The notes: generated from the letters alone by a model not told the origin. Counted from the stretch's first letter, positions 17,573-26,029 are shown. The stretch: DNA of 64,000 nt from CAYJFG01 sp964369405 (GCA_964369405.1 CAYJGB010000008.1:1-64000), one strand, 5' to 3'. Numbers and translations: made by a program.

Positions 17573-17601
17573 TTGCAATTTAATAATTAAATTGTTAAAA
17601 T
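17573..17601 (+). promoter_or_regulatory. Separate promoter for tuf
   Basis: TTGCAA at 17573-17578, a 17-base spacer and TAAAAT at 17596-17601 stand in the 119-base gap between fusA and tuf. No hairpin terminator is present in that gap, so tuf can be expressed both by read-through and from here. Confidence 0.5.
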
Positions 17602-17653
17602 ATAAATCAAGTAGTTTACTAAATAAATTATTCAATTCAAGGAGGAATTTCAA

Positions 17654-18856
17654 ATGGCTAAGGAAAAATTTGAAAGAAATAAACCGCATGTTAATATTGG
17701 TACTATTGGACACGTTGACCACGGTAAAACAACTTTAACAGCGGCTATAACAAAAGTATTAAACATTGGTGGAGACGCTGAATTTGTAGATTATGCAAAT
17801 ATCGATAAAGCTCCTGAAGAGAGAGAACGTGGTATTACAATTAACACAGCTCACGTTGAATACCAAACAGAAGGCCGTCACTATGCTCACGTTGACTGCC
17901 CAGGACATGCTGACTACGTTAAAAATATGATTACTGGTGCTGCTCAAATGGACGGTGCTATCTTAGTTGTATCTGGTACAGATGGTCCTATGCCTCAAAC
18001 AAGAGAACACATATTACTATCTCGCCAAGTTGGTGTACCTCACATAGTAGTATTTATGAACAAAACTGACTTAGTAGACGACGAAGAACTTCTTGACTTA
18101 GTTGAGATGGAAATTCGTGAATTACTAGACGAATACGAATTCCCAGGCGATGATACTCCTATCATTCGTGGTTCAGCTTTCAAAGCTCTTGACAGTGCTT
18201 CTCAAGATGCTAAAGCTGCTGAATATGCTTGCATTCACGAGTTAATGGACGCTGTTGACAGCTTTATCCCAACTCCTGAGCGTAAATCAGACTTACCTTT
18301 CATCATGCCAGTTGAGGACGTTTTCACAATCACAGGTCGTGGAACAGTTGCTACAGGTAGAGTTGAAAGAGGTCAATTAAACGTAAACGAAGAAGTTGAA
18401 ATCGTTGGTATCGTTGAAGAGAAAAGAAAAGTTGTTGTTACAGGTATCGAAATGTTTAGAAAACTTTTAGATTACGCTGAAGCAGGCGACAACATCGGAG
18501 CATTACTACGTGGTGTTCAAAGAACTGACATCGAAAGAGGTCAAGTTTTAGCTAAACCAGGTTCAATTCAACCACACACAAAATTCCGTGGTCAAGTATA
18601 TATCTTAACTAAAGAAGAAGGTGGACGTCATACTCCATTCTTTAACAACTACCGTCCTCAATTCTATTTCAGAACAACAGACGTTACTGGTGTAGTATCA
18701 CTTCCAGAAGGCACAGAAATGTGTATGCCTGGCGATAACGTTGACATGGACGTTGAGTTAATCAACCCAATCGCTATTGAAGAAGGTTTACGTTTCGCTA
18801 TTCGTGAAGGTGGCCGTACAGTAGGTTCAGGCGTTGTAACAGGTATCAATACTTAA
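17654..18856 (+). CDS. tuf: Translation elongation factor Tu
   Basis: The 400-residue EF-Tu carries aminoacyl-tRNA to the ribosome. GHVDHGKTTL (19-28), DCPGHADYV, the NKTD specificity motif (most bacteria have NKCD or NKVD) and the C-terminal GGRTVGSGVV are all present. The length is normal and the gene complete. GGAGG lies before the ATG. It ends the str operon and is followed by a strong terminator. Base composition is higher in GC than in surrounding genes, as is typical for strongly expressed genes in AT-rich genomes. Confidence 0.98.
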   Translation: MAKEKFERNKPHVNIGTIGHVDHGKTTLTAAITKVLNIGGDAEFVDYANIDKAPEERERGITINTAHVEYQTEGRHYAHVDCPGHADYVKNMITGAAQMDGAILVVSGTDGPMPQTREHILLSRQVGVPHIVVFMNKTDLVDDEELLDLVEMEIRELLDEYEFPGDDTPIIRGSAFKALDSASQDAKAAEYACIHELMDAVDSFIPTPERKSDLPFIMPVEDVFTITGRGTVATGRVERGQLNVNEEVEIVGIVEEKRKVVVTGIEMFRKLLDYAEAGDNIGALLRGVQRTDIERGQVLAKPGSIQPHTKFRGQVYILTKEEGGRHTPFFNNYRPQFYFRTTDVTGVVSLPEGTEMCMPGDNVDMDVELINPIAIEEGLRFAIREGGRTVGSGVVTGINT

Positions 18857-18878
18857 TTGATAACAATTTTAAAATTTT

Positions 18879-18912
18879 GGATAGTAGAGAAATCTACTAT
18901 CCATTTTGTTTT
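18879..18912 (+). terminator. Terminator after tuf
   Basis: GGATAGTAGA and TCTACTATCC pair exactly around a GAAA tetraloop and are followed by ATTTTGTTTT. Confidence 0.85.
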
Positions 18913-18913
18913 G

Positions 18914-19360
18914 GGCTCTTTGTCAAATGTTGAGTTATTACTGAAAATTTTGTGCAGTATGTGTAATAAACGGAGGATGTTGTAAGGGTATATAAAGTAT
19001 TTGTTTTAAAAGTTAGATAAGACGACGAAAAACTTATCATAAATGCATATGTAGGCAAATACGAGCGTTTACAGCTGGTTTTATTAAATATACAACTGTG
19101 TACTATAGTTGTAGTGTTGTATAGCTGACAGCGCCTTAAATGCTTGATGAAGAACTAGTGCTCTGTGTCAGTTAAAAATTTACAATAGATGTCGTGGGAT
19201 TTTTGTTTAAAACAAGACGAAGAAGGGAGTAATACTGGCGTATACGACCGACTACAACGCAGTTTTAAGCAAAAATAACCGACAGATACGTAAAGTTTTG
19301 ATTGACACAGAGTACTAGTATAAAAGGCTCTTAATCAAAATGAAACATTTGACAAAAAGC
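18914..19360. mobile_element. 447-bp non-autonomous element with ISL3-like terminal repeats
   Basis: The left end GGCTCTTTGTCAAATGTT (18914-18931) and the inverted right end AACATTTGACAAAAAGC (19344-19360) match at 16 of 17 positions. The GGCTCTTTGTCAAA start is the style of ISL3-family insertion sequences. No transposase frame remains inside, and another short element is nested at 19154-19319. No clear target duplication was seen. A palindrome built from the same terminal sequence occurs at 21449-21490. It is therefore read as a deleted relic or miniature element. Confidence 0.55.
19154..19319. mobile_element. Nested 166-bp inverted-repeat element (MITE-like)
   Basis: ACTAGTGCTCTGTGTCA at 19154-19170 is matched by an inverted copy at 19303-19319 (16 of 17). 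The similarity continues inward imperfectly for about 20 more bases (AAAA-TTTAC-TGTCG on both arms). The interior is short and non-coding. It sits inside the larger ISL3-ended element, so it inserted later or is its internal remnant. The family was not recognised. Confidence 0.5.
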
Positions 19361-19421
19361 AAAAAAAAGACGTATTAATTTGCAAACATAATGCAAACTA
19401 GTACGTTTAAATATACTTTTG

Positions 19422-19464
19422 TGTAATTTTACTTGATGTTTATTAGACGTCAAGTAAAATTACA
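19422..19464 (-). terminator. Hairpin downstream of tRNA-Arg
   Basis: TGTAATTTTACTTGA pairs with TCAAGTAAAATTACA (15 bp) just beyond the 3' end of the minus-strand tRNA. The downstream minus strand begins CAAAAGTATATTT, a modest U-rich flank. Confidence 0.6.
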
Positions 19465-19468
19465 TAAG

Positions 19469-19545
19469 TGGCGTGCTTGGAGGGATTCGAACCCCCGACC
19501 TACTGGTTCGTAGCCAGGTACTCTATCCAGCTGAGCTACAAGCAC
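19469..19545 (-). tRNA. tRNA-Arg (ACG)
   Basis: Complete 77-base cloverleaf on the minus strand. The acceptor GTGCTTG/CAAGCAC, the anticodon stem CCTGG/CCAGG with loop CTACGAA (anticodon ACG, expected to be edited to ICG), and GTTCGAATC in the T-loop are all present. Discriminator G and encoded CCA follow. Confidence 0.96.
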
Positions 19546-19753
19546 AATTTTATAGTGCTATAGTATTTTAGCATAAATTTTGAAAAAAAGCAAGGGAAAA
19601 AGCAATTAAATTTTAAAAAGATATAAAATAATATATTTTTATCGACATTTATAGATGAATAGCGATATTAATTTATAAATTTCACATTGACATAATTATT
19701 AAATTATAATACAATATATACACTAAAACTATTATATGGTTAAGGAGAACTTT

Positions 19754-21013
19754 ATGAAAAAGACATTTATCACATTAGAACAAGCAAATAATATTATTAA
19801 AAATCATCCTACGCCTTTTCATTTATATGATGAAAAGGGAATAAGAGAAAACGCACGCAATGTAAACAAGGCTTTCTCTTGGAATAAAGGCTTTAAAGAG
19901 TACTTTGCAGTTAAGGCAACGCCAAGCCCTCAAATATTAAAAATATTAAAAGAAGAAGGCTGTGGAGTCGATTGTTCTTCATATACAGAGCTTATTTTGT
20001 CAGACAAATTGGGATTTAAATCGAGTGAGATAATGTTTTCTGCTAATAATACACCAGAAAAAGACCTAAAACTTGCATATGACTTAAATTCATATATAAA
20101 TCTTGATGATTATACTCATATAGATTACTTAAACAATATGTGTGGTATACCAGAAACAATATTTTGCAGATATAATCCAGGTGGAGTGTTCAAATTAAAT
20201 GCTACAGAAGATGGAACACCTCAAGTAATGGATAACCCTGGAGAAGCAAAGTATGGTTTTACTAGAGAGCAATTAAAAGAAGGGTTTATTAAGCTTAAAG
20301 AGATGGGAGCAAAAAACTTTGGTATACACTCTTTTTTAGCATCAAATACAATTTCTAATGAGTACTATCCTGCACTTGCAAAAGTTTTATTTCAAACAGC
20401 TGTTGAACTTAAAAATGAAACAGGTTGTGAGATAAAATATATTAATTTATCTGGAGGAATAGGTGTACCTTATCACCCTGACCAAAATGCAAACGATATA
20501 TTTATAATAGGAGAGGGCGTTAGAAAAGCTTTTGAAGAGATACTAGTACCAGCTGGAATGGGCGACGTAGCGATATTTACTGAATTAGGTAGATTTATGT
20601 TAGCACCATATGGATGTTTAGTAACAACAGCAAAACATGAAAAGCACATATATAAAGAATACATTGGTGTAGATGCTTGTGCAGCTGACTTAATGCGACC
20701 AGCAATATATGGCTCATATCATCATATAACAGTTTTAGGCAAAGAGGAAGAAGAATTGTCTACAAAATATGATGTAGTCGGCTCGCTATGCGAAAACAGT
20801 GATAAATTTGCCATTGATAGAATGTTACCTAAAATAGATATGGGCGATATTATAGTAATACACGATACTGGAGCACATGGATATGCTATGGGTTACCAAT
20901 ATAACGGAAAATTAAGGAGTGCAGAAATCTTATTACAAGAGGACGGGAACTCAAGGTTAATAAGAAGAGCAGAAACAATAGAAGATTATTTTGCAACAAT
21001 GATTTTTGATTAA
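19754..21013 (+). CDS. lysA: Diaminopimelate decarboxylase
   Basis: A 419-residue PLP enzyme of the alanine-racemase-fold decarboxylases. It converts meso-diaminopimelate to lysine. The PLP-binding Lys54 is in YFAVKATPSPQ, the glycine-rich phosphate loop is LSGGIGVPYH, and the C-terminal ENSDKFAIDR and IIVIHDTGAHGYAMGY blocks are the substrate and dimer-interface motifs. The variant GAHG (not GAYG) is seen in the branch common in Firmicutes and Bacteroidetes. The start is the ATG 6 bases after AAGGAG; an in-frame ATG 18 bases upstream lies before that site. The gene is monocistronic between tRNA-Arg and tRNA-Pro. Confidence 0.9.
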   Translation: MKKTFITLEQANNIIKNHPTPFHLYDEKGIRENARNVNKAFSWNKGFKEYFAVKATPSPQILKILKEEGCGVDCSSYTELILSDKLGFKSSEIMFSANNTPEKDLKLAYDLNSYINLDDYTHIDYLNNMCGIPETIFCRYNPGGVFKLNATEDGTPQVMDNPGEAKYGFTREQLKEGFIKLKEMGAKNFGIHSFLASNTISNEYYPALAKVLFQTAVELKNETGCEIKYINLSGGIGVPYHPDQNANDIFIIGEGVRKAFEEILVPAGMGDVAIFTELGRFMLAPYGCLVTTAKHEKHIYKEYIGVDACAADLMRPAIYGSYHHITVLGKEEEELSTKYDVVGSLCENSDKFAIDRMLPKIDMGDIIVIHDTGAHGYAMGYQYNGKLRSAEILLQEDGNSRLIRRAETIEDYFATMIFD

Positions 21014-21020
21014 TAATAAC

Positions 21021-21063
21021 TTCTGCTGTATTAAGGTTAAAAAGTTACCTTAATACAGCAGAA
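21021..21063. terminator. Long hairpin after lysA
   Basis: A 17-bp perfect stem, TTCTGCTGTATTAAGGT against its complement, begins 7 bases after the lysA stop. No U-tract follows (AAAATCTTAAA), so it may be a weak terminator or mRNA 3'-end stabiliser. Confidence 0.55.
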
Positions 21064-21079
21064 AATCTTAAAAAAATGC

Positions 21080-21108
21080 TTGACAATGTTTAAAAAATAA
21101 TGTATAAT
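21080..21108 (+). promoter_or_regulatory. Consensus promoter of tRNA-Pro
   Basis: TTGACA at 21080-21085, a 17-base spacer and TATAAT at 21103-21108: a perfect sigma-A promoter 37 bases before the tRNA. Confidence 0.88.
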
Positions 21109-21144
21109 AATTAAGCTGTTGAAAATAATTTAATGCTAATAAAT

Positions 21145-21221
21145 CGGGATGTAGCGCAGTTTGGTAGCGCGCTTGCTTTGGGAGCAAGATGCCGCAGGTT
21201 CGAATCCTGTCATCCCGACCA
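21145..21221 (+). tRNA. tRNA-Pro (UGG)
   Basis: Complete 77-base tRNA. The acceptor CGGGATG/CATCCCG, the anticodon stem CTTGC/GCAAG with loop TTTGGGA (anticodon TGG), the T-loop GTTCGAATC and an encoded 3' CCA are present. A hairpin AAACACTTCACATA/TATGTGGAGTGTTT plus TTG (21237-21268) follows as its terminator. Confidence 0.97.
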
Positions 21222-21236
21222 GTTGAATTTCAACTA

Positions 21237-21270
21237 TAAAACACTTCACATATATGTGGAGTGTTTTTGT
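21237..21270 (+). terminator. Terminator of tRNA-Pro
   Basis: The stem AAAACACTTCACATA/TATGTGGAGTGTTTT is followed by TGTTTGG. It lies 16 bases past the CCA end. Confidence 0.8.
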
Positions 21271-21345
21271 TTGGTGTATTTATATATCAAAGATAGGTAG
21301 AGGGTAGGGGAGATTTAGAAAGTTGCTTGACGCTTACGGGAATAG

Positions 21346-21425
21346 GTCAAATAATAAGACCTTGAGGAGTTGTTTCAAACAGCACGATTTTTTGAAAATA
21401 GTTTTGAGTAAAACTTTTAGGTTGT
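21346..21425 (+). repeat. Dispersed 75-bp repeat, copy 1
   Basis: This stretch (AAGACCTTGAGG ... GATTTTTTGAAAA ... TGAGTAAAACTTTTA-GTTG) recurs in opposite orientation at 40562-40636, with roughly 75-80% identity by eye. Both copies are intergenic. No coding potential is seen. Confidence 0.6.
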
Positions 21426-21448
21426 TGACGAATACTACAATAAGGTAA

Positions 21449-21490
21449 ATTGGCTCTTTGTCAAATGTTAGGGTTTGACAAAGAGCCAAT
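21449..21490. repeat. Perfect palindrome made of ISL3-like ends
   Basis: ATTGGCTCTTTGTCAAA and its exact complement (17 bp) flank an 8-base loop. The arm is the same sequence as the ends of the element at 18914-19360, as if two terminal repeats had been joined after loss of the interior. No U-tract follows, so termination is not its obvious role. Confidence 0.6.
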
Positions 21491-21495
21491 ATAAT

Positions 21496-21528
21496 AGGGG
21501 CTATATCACGTGATGTGATATAGCCCCT
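21496..21528. terminator. Terminator of the hydrogenase operon
   Basis: AGGGGCTATATCAC pairs with GTGATATAGCCCCT around a 5-base loop, 15 bases beyond the hydA stop. The minus-strand flank is ATTATATT and the plus-strand flank TATAATTTT, so it may work in both directions. Confidence 0.75.
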
Positions 21529-21542
21529 TATAATTTTAAATA

Positions 21543-23285
21543 TTAGTATTTTTCTCTTTTTACATATCTTGTATGTAAAATTTCGTGTGCTTTATGGCTA
21601 CCAGGCTCTTGTAAGAACTCTTCGTATAATTTTGTTATAAGTGGGTTCTTATGAGATTTTCTTAGTGGTAGGTTTTTGTCTTCTTCATATAAAGCTTTTG
21701 CACGTTCTGCTTTTAAATCTACAAAGTTTCTAACACTTGCAGGTTGTATTGGTTGTCCTCCACCGTTTACACAGCCACCAGGACAGCACATTACTTCTAT
21801 AAAGTGATAATCTGCTTTACCAGCTTTTACATCATCTAAAAGTTTAGCAGCGTTTGTAAGTCCACTTACTACTGCAACTTTAACATCTAATCCAGCTACA
21901 TTATATGTTGCTTCTTTAATGTCTTTTGTTCCACGTACTTCGTTATATTCAATAGCTTCTAAATCTTCACCAGTTAATACGTCAGCAGCTGTTCTAAGTG
22001 CTGCTTCCATAACACCACCAGTAGCACCAAATATTGCAGCTGCTCCTGTTGTTTCGCCTAATGCTGGGTCATATTCGCTATCTGGTAAATCTTTAAATTG
22101 AATTTGACAAGCGTTTATCATTCGTGCAAGTTCTCTTGTTGTTAAAGCTATATCAACATCTGGTAAACCAGCTGCATCTTGGAAATCACGTTTAACTTCA
22201 AACTTTTTAGCAGTACAAGGCATTATTGAAACTACTGCTATATTTGCAGGGTCAATATTATTCTTTTGAGCATAATAAGTTTTTATAATTGCACCTGTCA
22301 TTTGTTGTGGTGATTTACAACTTGATAAATTAGGAATTAAGTCTGGGTAGTAATGTTCGCAGAATTTAATCCAACCTGGTGAACAAGAAGTAATCATTGG
22401 TAATACTCCACCATGATTAACTCTCTCCAAGAACTCTGTTGCTTCTTCCATAATTGTTAAGTCTGCACCAAAGTCAGTATCGAAAACTTTGTCAAAACCT
22501 AACATTTTTAAAGCAGTTACCATTTTACCCTTAACATTTGAGCCGATAGGCATATCAAAACATTCACCTAAAGTTGCTCTAATTGCTGGAGCTGTATGAA
22601 CGATAACAATTTTATCTGGGTCGTTTATTAAGTCGAACACTTCTTGAGATTGGTCACGCTCTGTTAAAGCAGCTGTTGGACATACTGCTGTACATTGTCC
22701 ACAAGATACACAAGTAGTGTCAGATAAGTCAGCATTAAATGCACAACCTATTTCAGTATCAAAACCTCTGTTGTTAGCACCAATAACACCTACATATTGG
22801 TCATTACAAGCAGCTACACAGCGACGGCATAAAATACATTTATGATTGTTTCTTACTAAGTGTAAGGAAGATATATCGTTTTTAACAGTTGGGTTAAATC
22901 CATCAAAACGTCCTTCGTCTTCTACACCAAAGTCAACGCACATTTTTTGTAGTTCACAATTATTACTTCTAGTACAAGATAAACATTTTCTCTCGTGATT
23001 AGACAAGATAAGCTCTAATGTAAGTTTTCTTGATTCTTGAATTTTTTTAGTATTAGTAAATACTTCTGTACCCTCTCTCTCTAAAGGGTATACGCAAGAT
23101 GCAACTAAAGACCTAGCACCTTTAACTTCAGCAACGCACATACGGCACGCACCGATTTCGTTAATATCTTTTAAGAAGCAAAGAGTAGGAATTTTTATAT
23201 TAGCCATTTTAGCAGCTTCTAAAATAGTAGTACCAACTGGAACACTCATAGGAAAATTATTTATTTTTACATTAATCATATCCAT
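21543..23285 (-). CDS. hydA: NADH-linked [FeFe]-hydrogenase, catalytic subunit HydA
   Basis: A 580-residue catalytic subunit making or oxidising H2. In order: a plant-type 2Fe-2S domain (Cys36, 47, 50, 64), a His-Cys3 4Fe-4S motif (His97, Cys101, 104, 110), two 4Fe-4S ferredoxin motifs (from Cys150 and Cys192), then the H-cluster domain with L1 TSCSPGW (301-302), L2 MPCTAKK (Cys357) and L3 MCCPGGC (Cys501, 505). The C-terminal TRYVKREKY tail is typical of the trimeric, electron-bifurcating HydABC type. L1 has Ser at the second Cys position of the textbook TSCCP motif. HydB lies 18 bases upstream and a NuoE-like subunit heads the operon. Maturation genes (hydE, F, G) are not in the window. Confidence 0.93.
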   Translation of the reverse strand: MDMINVKINNFPMSVPVGTTILEAAKMANIKIPTLCFLKDINEIGACRMCVAEVKGARSLVASCVYPLEREGTEVFTNTKKIQESRKLTLELILSNHERKCLSCTRSNNCELQKMCVDFGVEDEGRFDGFNPTVKNDISSLHLVRNNHKCILCRRCVAACNDQYVGVIGANNRGFDTEIGCAFNADLSDTTCVSCGQCTAVCPTAALTERDQSQEVFDLINDPDKIVIVHTAPAIRATLGECFDMPIGSNVKGKMVTALKMLGFDKVFDTDFGADLTIMEEATEFLERVNHGGVLPMITSCSPGWIKFCEHYYPDLIPNLSSCKSPQQMTGAIIKTYYAQKNNIDPANIAVVSIMPCTAKKFEVKRDFQDAAGLPDVDIALTTRELARMINACQIQFKDLPDSEYDPALGETTGAAAIFGATGGVMEAALRTAADVLTGEDLEAIEYNEVRGTKDIKEATYNVAGLDVKVAVVSGLTNAAKLLDDVKAGKADYHFIEVMCCPGGCVNGGGQPIQPASVRNFVDLKAERAKALYEEDKNLPLRKSHKNPLITKLYEEFLQEPGSHKAHEILHTRYVKREKY

Positions 23286-23303
23286 TTTATCAAAACTCCT
23301 TTC

Positions 23304-25091
23304 TTAACCTATTACAATAGCATTGAACTTACATTTAGCTACGCAAGCTCCACACTTAATACATTTGCTAGTATCTATTGTATGAATTTCTTTAACTTTA
23401 CCGTTGATAGCTCCAACTGGGCAAACTCTTGCACAAGCTGTACAAGCCTTACATTTGTCAGCAATAATTGAGTATTGTAATAACTCTTTACAAACACCTG
23501 CTGGACATTTTTTATCTGTAACGTGAGCTATATATTCATCACGGAAGAATTTTAAAGTAGATAACACTGGGTTTGGAGCAGTTTGACCTAGTCCGCAAAG
23601 TGCATTCTCTTTAATGTAGTAGCAAAGTTCTTCTAGTTTATCTAAATCTTCTACAGTGCCGTTACCTGAAGTGATTTTATCTAATATACCTAATAAACGT
23701 TGTGTACCTATTCTACATGGAGAACATTTACCGCAACTTTCATCAACTGTAAACTCTAAGAAGAATTTAGCAATATCAACCATACAGTTAGTTTCGTCCA
23801 TTACGATAAGTCCACCAGAACCCATCATAGAGCCAATTGCTATTAAGTTGTCGTAGTCGATTTCTATATCTAAATGCTCAGCTGGAATACAACCACCAGA
23901 AGGACCACCAGTTTGAGCAGCTTTAAATTTCTTACCGTCTGGCACACCGCCACCGATTTCTTCTATAATTTCTCTTAAAGTAGTACCCATAGGAACTTCT
24001 ACAAGCCCAGTGTTTTGGATTTTACCACCTAAAGCAAATACTTTAGTACCTTTTGATTTTTCTGTACCGATAGCATTAAACCAGTCAGCACCATTTAAGA
24101 TAATTTGGCAGATATTTGCATATGTTTCAACATTGTTAAGAATTGTTGGTTTTTCAAATAGACCTTTAACAGCTGGGAATGGTGGACGTGGACGTGGCTC
24201 ACCTCTATTACCTTCAATAGAAGTAATAAGAGCAGTTTCCTCACCACAAACGAATGCACCAGCACCTAGTCTTAATTCTAAGTCAAAGTTAAAACCAGTA
24301 CCGAAAATATCGTTACCTAATAGACCATATTCTTTAGCTTGTTTAATAGCTATTTCTAAACGTTCAACAGCTATAGGATATTCCGCACGAACATATACAT
24401 AACCTTTAGATGCTCCAATTGCATAACCTGCAATTGCCATAGCTTCTAATAATGCATGAGGGTCGCCCTCTAAAACAGAACGGTCCATAAATGCACCTGG
24501 GTCACCTTCGTCAGCATTACAACAGACATATTTTTCGTCAGATTTTTGAGCAGCAGCAAATCCCCACTTAACACCAGTTGGGAAACCACCGCCTCCTCTA
24601 CCACGTAAACCAGACTTTGTGATAGTATCTACAACTTCTTGAGGAGTCATTTCAGTTAAAGCTTTACCTAAAGCAGCATAACCGTCCATAGCAATATATT
24701 CATCAATTATCTCTGGATTAATAACACCACAGTTTCTAAGAGCAATTCTCTTTTGTTTTTCGTAGAAAGGTGTGTGATTTAAAGATTTAATTGTTTCTTC
24801 TTCTATAGTTTCTTTATATAGTAAGCGTTTAACAATTCTACCTTTTAGTAGATGTTCTTCTACGATTTCAGGAATATCCTCAAGCGTAACCATACTATAA
24901 AAGCTACCCTCTGGATAAACTATAACAATTGGACCTAAAGCACATAGACCAAAGCAACCTGTAGTAACTACATTAACTTCTTTTTCTAATCCTTGAGCTT
25001 TAATTTCTTGATTAAATTTTTCGATTAGTTTTAAACTGTTTGAAGAAGTACAACCAGTACCGCCACAAACAAGCACATTAGAACGATACAT
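23304..25091 (-). CDS. hydB: NADH-binding hydrogenase subunit HydB (NuoF-like)
   Basis: The 595-residue flavin subunit hands electrons between NAD(H), ferredoxin and HydA. An N-terminal thioredoxin-like 2Fe-2S domain (CGGTGC ... CFGLC, residues 9-50) precedes the NuoF core with FMN/NAD loops GLRGRGGGGFPTG and CNADEGDPGAF. ESCGKCSPCRIGT is the 4Fe-4S site, and two 4Fe-4S ferredoxin motifs lie at the C-terminus (CKACTACARVCP and CIKCGACVAKC). This domain order is that of bifurcating HydB. It starts immediately after the small 2Fe-2S gene with GGAGG upstream. Confidence 0.94.
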   Translation of the reverse strand: MYRSNVLVCGGTGCTSSNSLKLIEKFNQEIKAQGLEKEVNVVTTGCFGLCALGPIVIVYPEGSFYSMVTLEDIPEIVEEHLLKGRIVKRLLYKETIEEETIKSLNHTPFYEKQKRIALRNCGVINPEIIDEYIAMDGYAALGKALTEMTPQEVVDTITKSGLRGRGGGGFPTGVKWGFAAAQKSDEKYVCCNADEGDPGAFMDRSVLEGDPHALLEAMAIAGYAIGASKGYVYVRAEYPIAVERLEIAIKQAKEYGLLGNDIFGTGFNFDLELRLGAGAFVCGEETALITSIEGNRGEPRPRPPFPAVKGLFEKPTILNNVETYANICQIILNGADWFNAIGTEKSKGTKVFALGGKIQNTGLVEVPMGTTLREIIEEIGGGVPDGKKFKAAQTGGPSGGCIPAEHLDIEIDYDNLIAIGSMMGSGGLIVMDETNCMVDIAKFFLEFTVDESCGKCSPCRIGTQRLLGILDKITSGNGTVEDLDKLEELCYYIKENALCGLGQTAPNPVLSTLKFFRDEYIAHVTDKKCPAGVCKELLQYSIIADKCKACTACARVCPVGAINGKVKEIHTIDTSKCIKCGACVAKCKFNAIVIG

Positions 25092-25475
25092 TTATTCTCC
25101 TCCTTGAATATTATTAGCACCAATAGTGTATTCAGTAACTATGTTGTTGTTTGCTAGATGATTATTTACAACTCTAATTGCTTTTTCAGCATCCATTTTA
25201 ACATAAGTAACTTTATCTTGACCAGGTACTTCAATTTCTACAACTGGCTCATATTGACAAATTCCGATACAGCCAGTTTGAGTAATAGTTACATTAGTAA
25301 GACCTCTTTTGTTAACTTCTTCAACAAAAGCATTTAATACAGGTCTAGCACCAGCAGCAATACCACAAGTAGCCATACCTACTAAAACTCTAATAGCATT
25401 AGGGTTTTCTTCTCTAACGTTTAATTGTATTCTAGCCTTATCTCTAATAGCTTGTAATTCAGCTAAAGATTTCAT
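25092..25475 (-). CDS. 2Fe-2S thioredoxin-like ferredoxin subunit of hydrogenase operon
   Basis: A 127-residue protein with a thioredoxin-like 2Fe-2S domain. The four Cys are at GMATCGIAAGA, and at TQTGCIGICQYEP, the pattern CX(n)C...CX3C of NuoE-type ferredoxins and of the N-terminus of HydB. The start is the ATG with GGAGG 10 bases ahead; its ATGA overlaps the stop of the upstream HATPase gene, so translation is coupled. An in-frame codon further upstream would begin inside that gene without a ribosome site. It probably acts as an extra electron carrier of the complex. Confidence 0.88.
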   Translation of the reverse strand: MKSLAELQAIRDKARIQLNVREENPNAIRVLVGMATCGIAAGARPVLNAFVEEVNKRGLTNVTITQTGCIGICQYEPVVEIEVPGQDKVTYVKMDAEKAIRVVNNHLANNNIVTEYTIGANNIQGGE

Positions 25476-26026
25476 AAACTTGCACCTCCGAGTATTATTT
25501 GAGATTGTTCGCTTAGATACTCGTTTATCCACATCATAACATCTGGTGTATCGAGTGGCACTTCACCTAAATGAGTTTTAAGTTCTCTAGTATCTAAAAC
25601 AAACGATTTTTCATTAATTTTATGTTCAAATACAAAGTCCAAATTAGGGTTACACCTAATTAGCATACTTATTGTTTGATTGATATCTCCTAGAGGAGTC
25701 ATATCAATTGAGTTAGTAATAAACTTTGTTTTTACAGTAGTTCCAACTTGTGGTGTAGAATTTATTTCTAAATTACCACCAGTAAGTGTGGCTGCCATTG
25801 AAAACAGTGGTATGCCTAAACCTACTTTTCTAGTAGTTCTGCTAGTAAAAAACGGGTCTACTACTTTATTTACTTGCTCTTGTGTCATACCTTTACCGTT
25901 ATCTTTTATCATAATGGTAAGAGTATTATTGTTTGTATTTTCACAAACCTCAATCTCTATTAAGCTTGCGTTTGCTGTAATTGAGTTTTGTGCAATATCC
26001 ATTACATTTAAAGAAAGTTCTCTCAT
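25472..26026 (-). CDS. Stand-alone HATPase in the hydrogenase operon
   Basis: A 184-residue protein with a GHKL ATP-binding domain: N-box DIAQNSI (residues 10-16), G1 DNGKGM (42-47) and a VGLGIPL lid (68-74). A C-terminal extension of about 80 residues has no recognisable motif. There is no sensor, membrane or phosphoacceptor domain. Lone HATPases between the NuoE-like and 2Fe-2S genes are a recurring feature of clostridial hydrogenase operons, and their role is not established. The gene starts 3 bases after the upstream stop and overlaps the next gene by 4. It parallels the HATPase beside the sensory hydrogenase at 1796-2218. Confidence 0.85.
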   Translation of the reverse strand: MRELSLNVMDIAQNSITANASLIEIEVCENTNNNTLTIMIKDNGKGMTQEQVNKVVDPFFTSRTTRKVGLGIPLFSMAATLTGGNLEINSTPQVGTTVKTKFITNSIDMTPLGDINQTISMLIRCNPNLDFVFEHKINEKSFVLDTRELKTHLGEVPLDTPDVMMWINEYLSEQSQIILGGASL

Positions 26027-26029
26027 AGA

